Below, piece by piece: positions 62,866 to 64,000 of a stretch of 64,000 nucleotides of DNA. The stretch comes from Ascidia mentula (lineage: Eukaryota; Chordata; Ascidiacea; Phlebobranchia; Ascidiidae), in NCBI GenBank assembly GCA_947561715.1, contig OX387201.1:11856001-11920000 (forward strand). The letters are read 5' to 3'. The notes under the pieces are model-generated. The model did no database searches and was not told the DNA's origin. It worked only from the letters and a program-made list of their open reading frames with translations. A program made the translations under genes and the position numbers. The stretch's first letter is position 1. The number at the start of each line of letters is the position of its first letter.

Positions 62866-64000
62866 TGAGTTTGCGGTTGCACAACGTATGTAACTATGCG
62901 ATTTCAGCACTTGTCCATTTTGCAGTATATGACTTTTCGATAAAAAATATGTTTTTTCAGTACAAGCTTTATTATACAGTGGAAAACGCTGATACTCCAG
63001 TACTGAGTTTGCGGTTGCACAACGTATGTAACTATGCGATTTCAGCACTTGTCCATTTTGCAGTATATGACTTTTCGATAAAAAATATGTTTTTTCAGTA
63101 CAAGCTTTATTATACAGTGGAAAACGCTGATACTCCAGTACTGAGTTTGCGGTTGCACAACGTATGTAACTACGCGATTTCAGCACTTGTCCATTTTGTA
63201 GTATATGACTTTTCGATGAAAAATATTTTTTTTCATTACAAGCTTTATTATACAGTGGAAAACGCTGATACTCCAGTACTGAGTTTGCGGTTGCACAACG
63301 TATGTAACTCTGCGCTTTCAGCATTTGTCCATTTTGCAGTATATGACTTTTCGATAAAAAATATTTTTTTTCAGTACAAGCTTTATTATACAGTGGAAAA
63401 CGCTGATACTCCAGTACTGAGTTTGCGGTTGCACAACGTATGTAACTATGCGATTTCAGCACTTGTCCATTTTGCAGTATATGACTTTTCGATAAAAAAT
63501 ATTTTTTTTCATTACAAGCTTTATTATACAGTGGAAAACGCTGATACTCCAGTACTGAGTTTGCGGTTGCACAACGTATGTAACTCTGCGCTTTCAGCAT
63601 TTGTCCATTTTGCAGTATATGACTTTTCGATAAAAAATATTTTTTTTCAGTACAAGCTTTATTATACAGTGGAAAACGCTGATACTCCAGTACTGAGTTT
63701 GCGGTTGCACAACGTATGTAACTATGCGCTTTCAGCACTTGTCCATTTTGCAGTATATGACTTTTCGATAAAAAATATGTTTTTTCAGTACAACCTTTAT
63801 TATACAGTGGAAAACGCTGATACTCCAGTACTGAGTTTGCGGTTGCACAACGTATGTAACTATGCGATTTCAGCACTTGTCCATTTTGCAGTATATGACT
63901 TTTCGATGAAAAATATTTTTTTTCATTACAAGCTTTATTATACAGTGGAAAACGCTGATACTCCAGTACTGAGTTTGCGGTTGCACAACGTATGTAACTC
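62866..64000 (+). repeat. Right flank, 8 monomers and a 31-base fragment
   Basis: M, M, SMH with ttgtagtatatg (about 63197), SLF, t95, SLF, c36 with M and caacctt (about 63791), SMH, then 31 bases of a monomer cut by the window edge (63970-64000). Alternating SLF and t95 monomers resemble the irregular region at the left edge (1-4830), not Domain II. Confidence 0.85.

Larger units (their letters stand above)
1..64000 (+). repeat. 138-bp satellite DNA array, 462 complete head-to-tail monomers
   Basis: The motif tgagtttgcgg recurs every 138 bases from base 1 to the right edge, always in the same orientation, with no interruption except 200 Ns. Block lengths add up exactly: 444 monomers of 138 bp, 16 of 139 bp, one of 137 bp, one of 136 bp, a 31-base fragment and the gap. 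The consensus has 48 G+C of 138 (about 35%), a HindIII site (AAGCTT) and, in most copies, a ScaI site (AGTACT). Monomers differ at a limited set of recurring positions, so they fall into classes whose order defines higher-order repeats. Arrays of this kind are typical of eukaryotic centromeric or pericentromeric heterochromatin; the location here is inferred. No satellite family is recognised by name. Confidence 0.99.

Noticed and set aside
46750..63876. 5708-codon reverse open frame as a gene
   Set aside because: It mirrors the forward open frame over the same monomers. Both strands cannot be under coding constraint with this variant pattern. It is explained by a 138-bp period and no indels in Domain II.
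1..64000. CRISPR array
   Set aside because: There are no unique spacers; the entire 138-base unit is repeated, far longer than a CRISPR repeat, and no cas genes are present.
1..64000. CENP-B box in the monomer
   Set aside because: The ttcg at positions 71-74 is followed by an A/T run, not by the required spaced cggg. No other candidate is seen in the consensus or common variants.
1..64000. Transposon, tRNA, rRNA or histone-type tandem gene unit
   Set aside because: No terminal repeats, target duplications, tRNA folds or conserved coding domains; the unit is 138 bp and contains nothing but the satellite monomer.
1..64000. Inverted monomers or a palindromic arm
   Set aside because: Every monomer from first to last reads tgagtttgcgg or a one- or two-base variant on the plus strand; no orientation switch was found.

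Overview
The whole window is one uninterrupted head-to-tail satellite DNA array. The repeat is a 138-bp, roughly 35% GC monomer, always in the same orientation. From 1 to 64000 I count 462 complete monomers plus a 31-base fragment at the right edge: 444 are 138 bp, 16 are 139 bp, one is 137 bp and one is 136 bp. Together with one 200-N assembly gap at 34001-34200 these lengths account for every base. I see no gene, RNA gene, transposon, inverted segment or unique sequence. A homogeneous array of this length points to eukaryotic heterochromatin (centromeric, pericentromeric or similar). I do not recognise the monomer and cannot name the organism. The consensus keeps 5 CpGs per monomer (about 4.2 expected from its base composition), so there is no CpG depletion, which mildly favours a lineage with little CpG methylation.

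Long open reading frames exist on both strands only because 138 is 3 x 46 and the consensus lacks stops in one frame per strand. Almost all recurrent monomer differences would change the amino acid, so I annotate no CDS.

Layout. (1) 1-4830: 35 irregularly ordered monomers. (2) 4831-44928: Domain I, a higher-order repeat made of blocks of 6 to 45 monomers. Complete blocks start with the same three monomer types and all end with a 139-bp monomer carrying one extra T in its T-run. The middles differ by whole-monomer deletions, so blocks form a nested series (25, 45, 41, 30, 15, 6, 8, 9, 9, 9, 30, 6, 8, 6, 7 monomers). Several blocks are recognisable recombinants of others. (3) 44929-46857: a 14-monomer transition with the only two deletion-bearing monomers. 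(4) 46858-64000: Domain II, without any 139-bp terminator monomer, dominated by a 41-monomer (5658-bp) higher-order repeat present as one full copy (50722-56379), one 40-monomer copy (56380-61899), a 7-monomer partial copy, and degenerate flanks.

The biological content is therefore a record of unequal exchange and gene-conversion-like homogenisation: two neighbouring higher-order repeat families built on one monomer, with a mapped boundary, nested sub-repeats (4- and 10-monomer) and an assembly gap that joins seamlessly. Monomer positions below are numbered from the first base of the tgagtttgcgg motif (window base 1 = monomer position 1).
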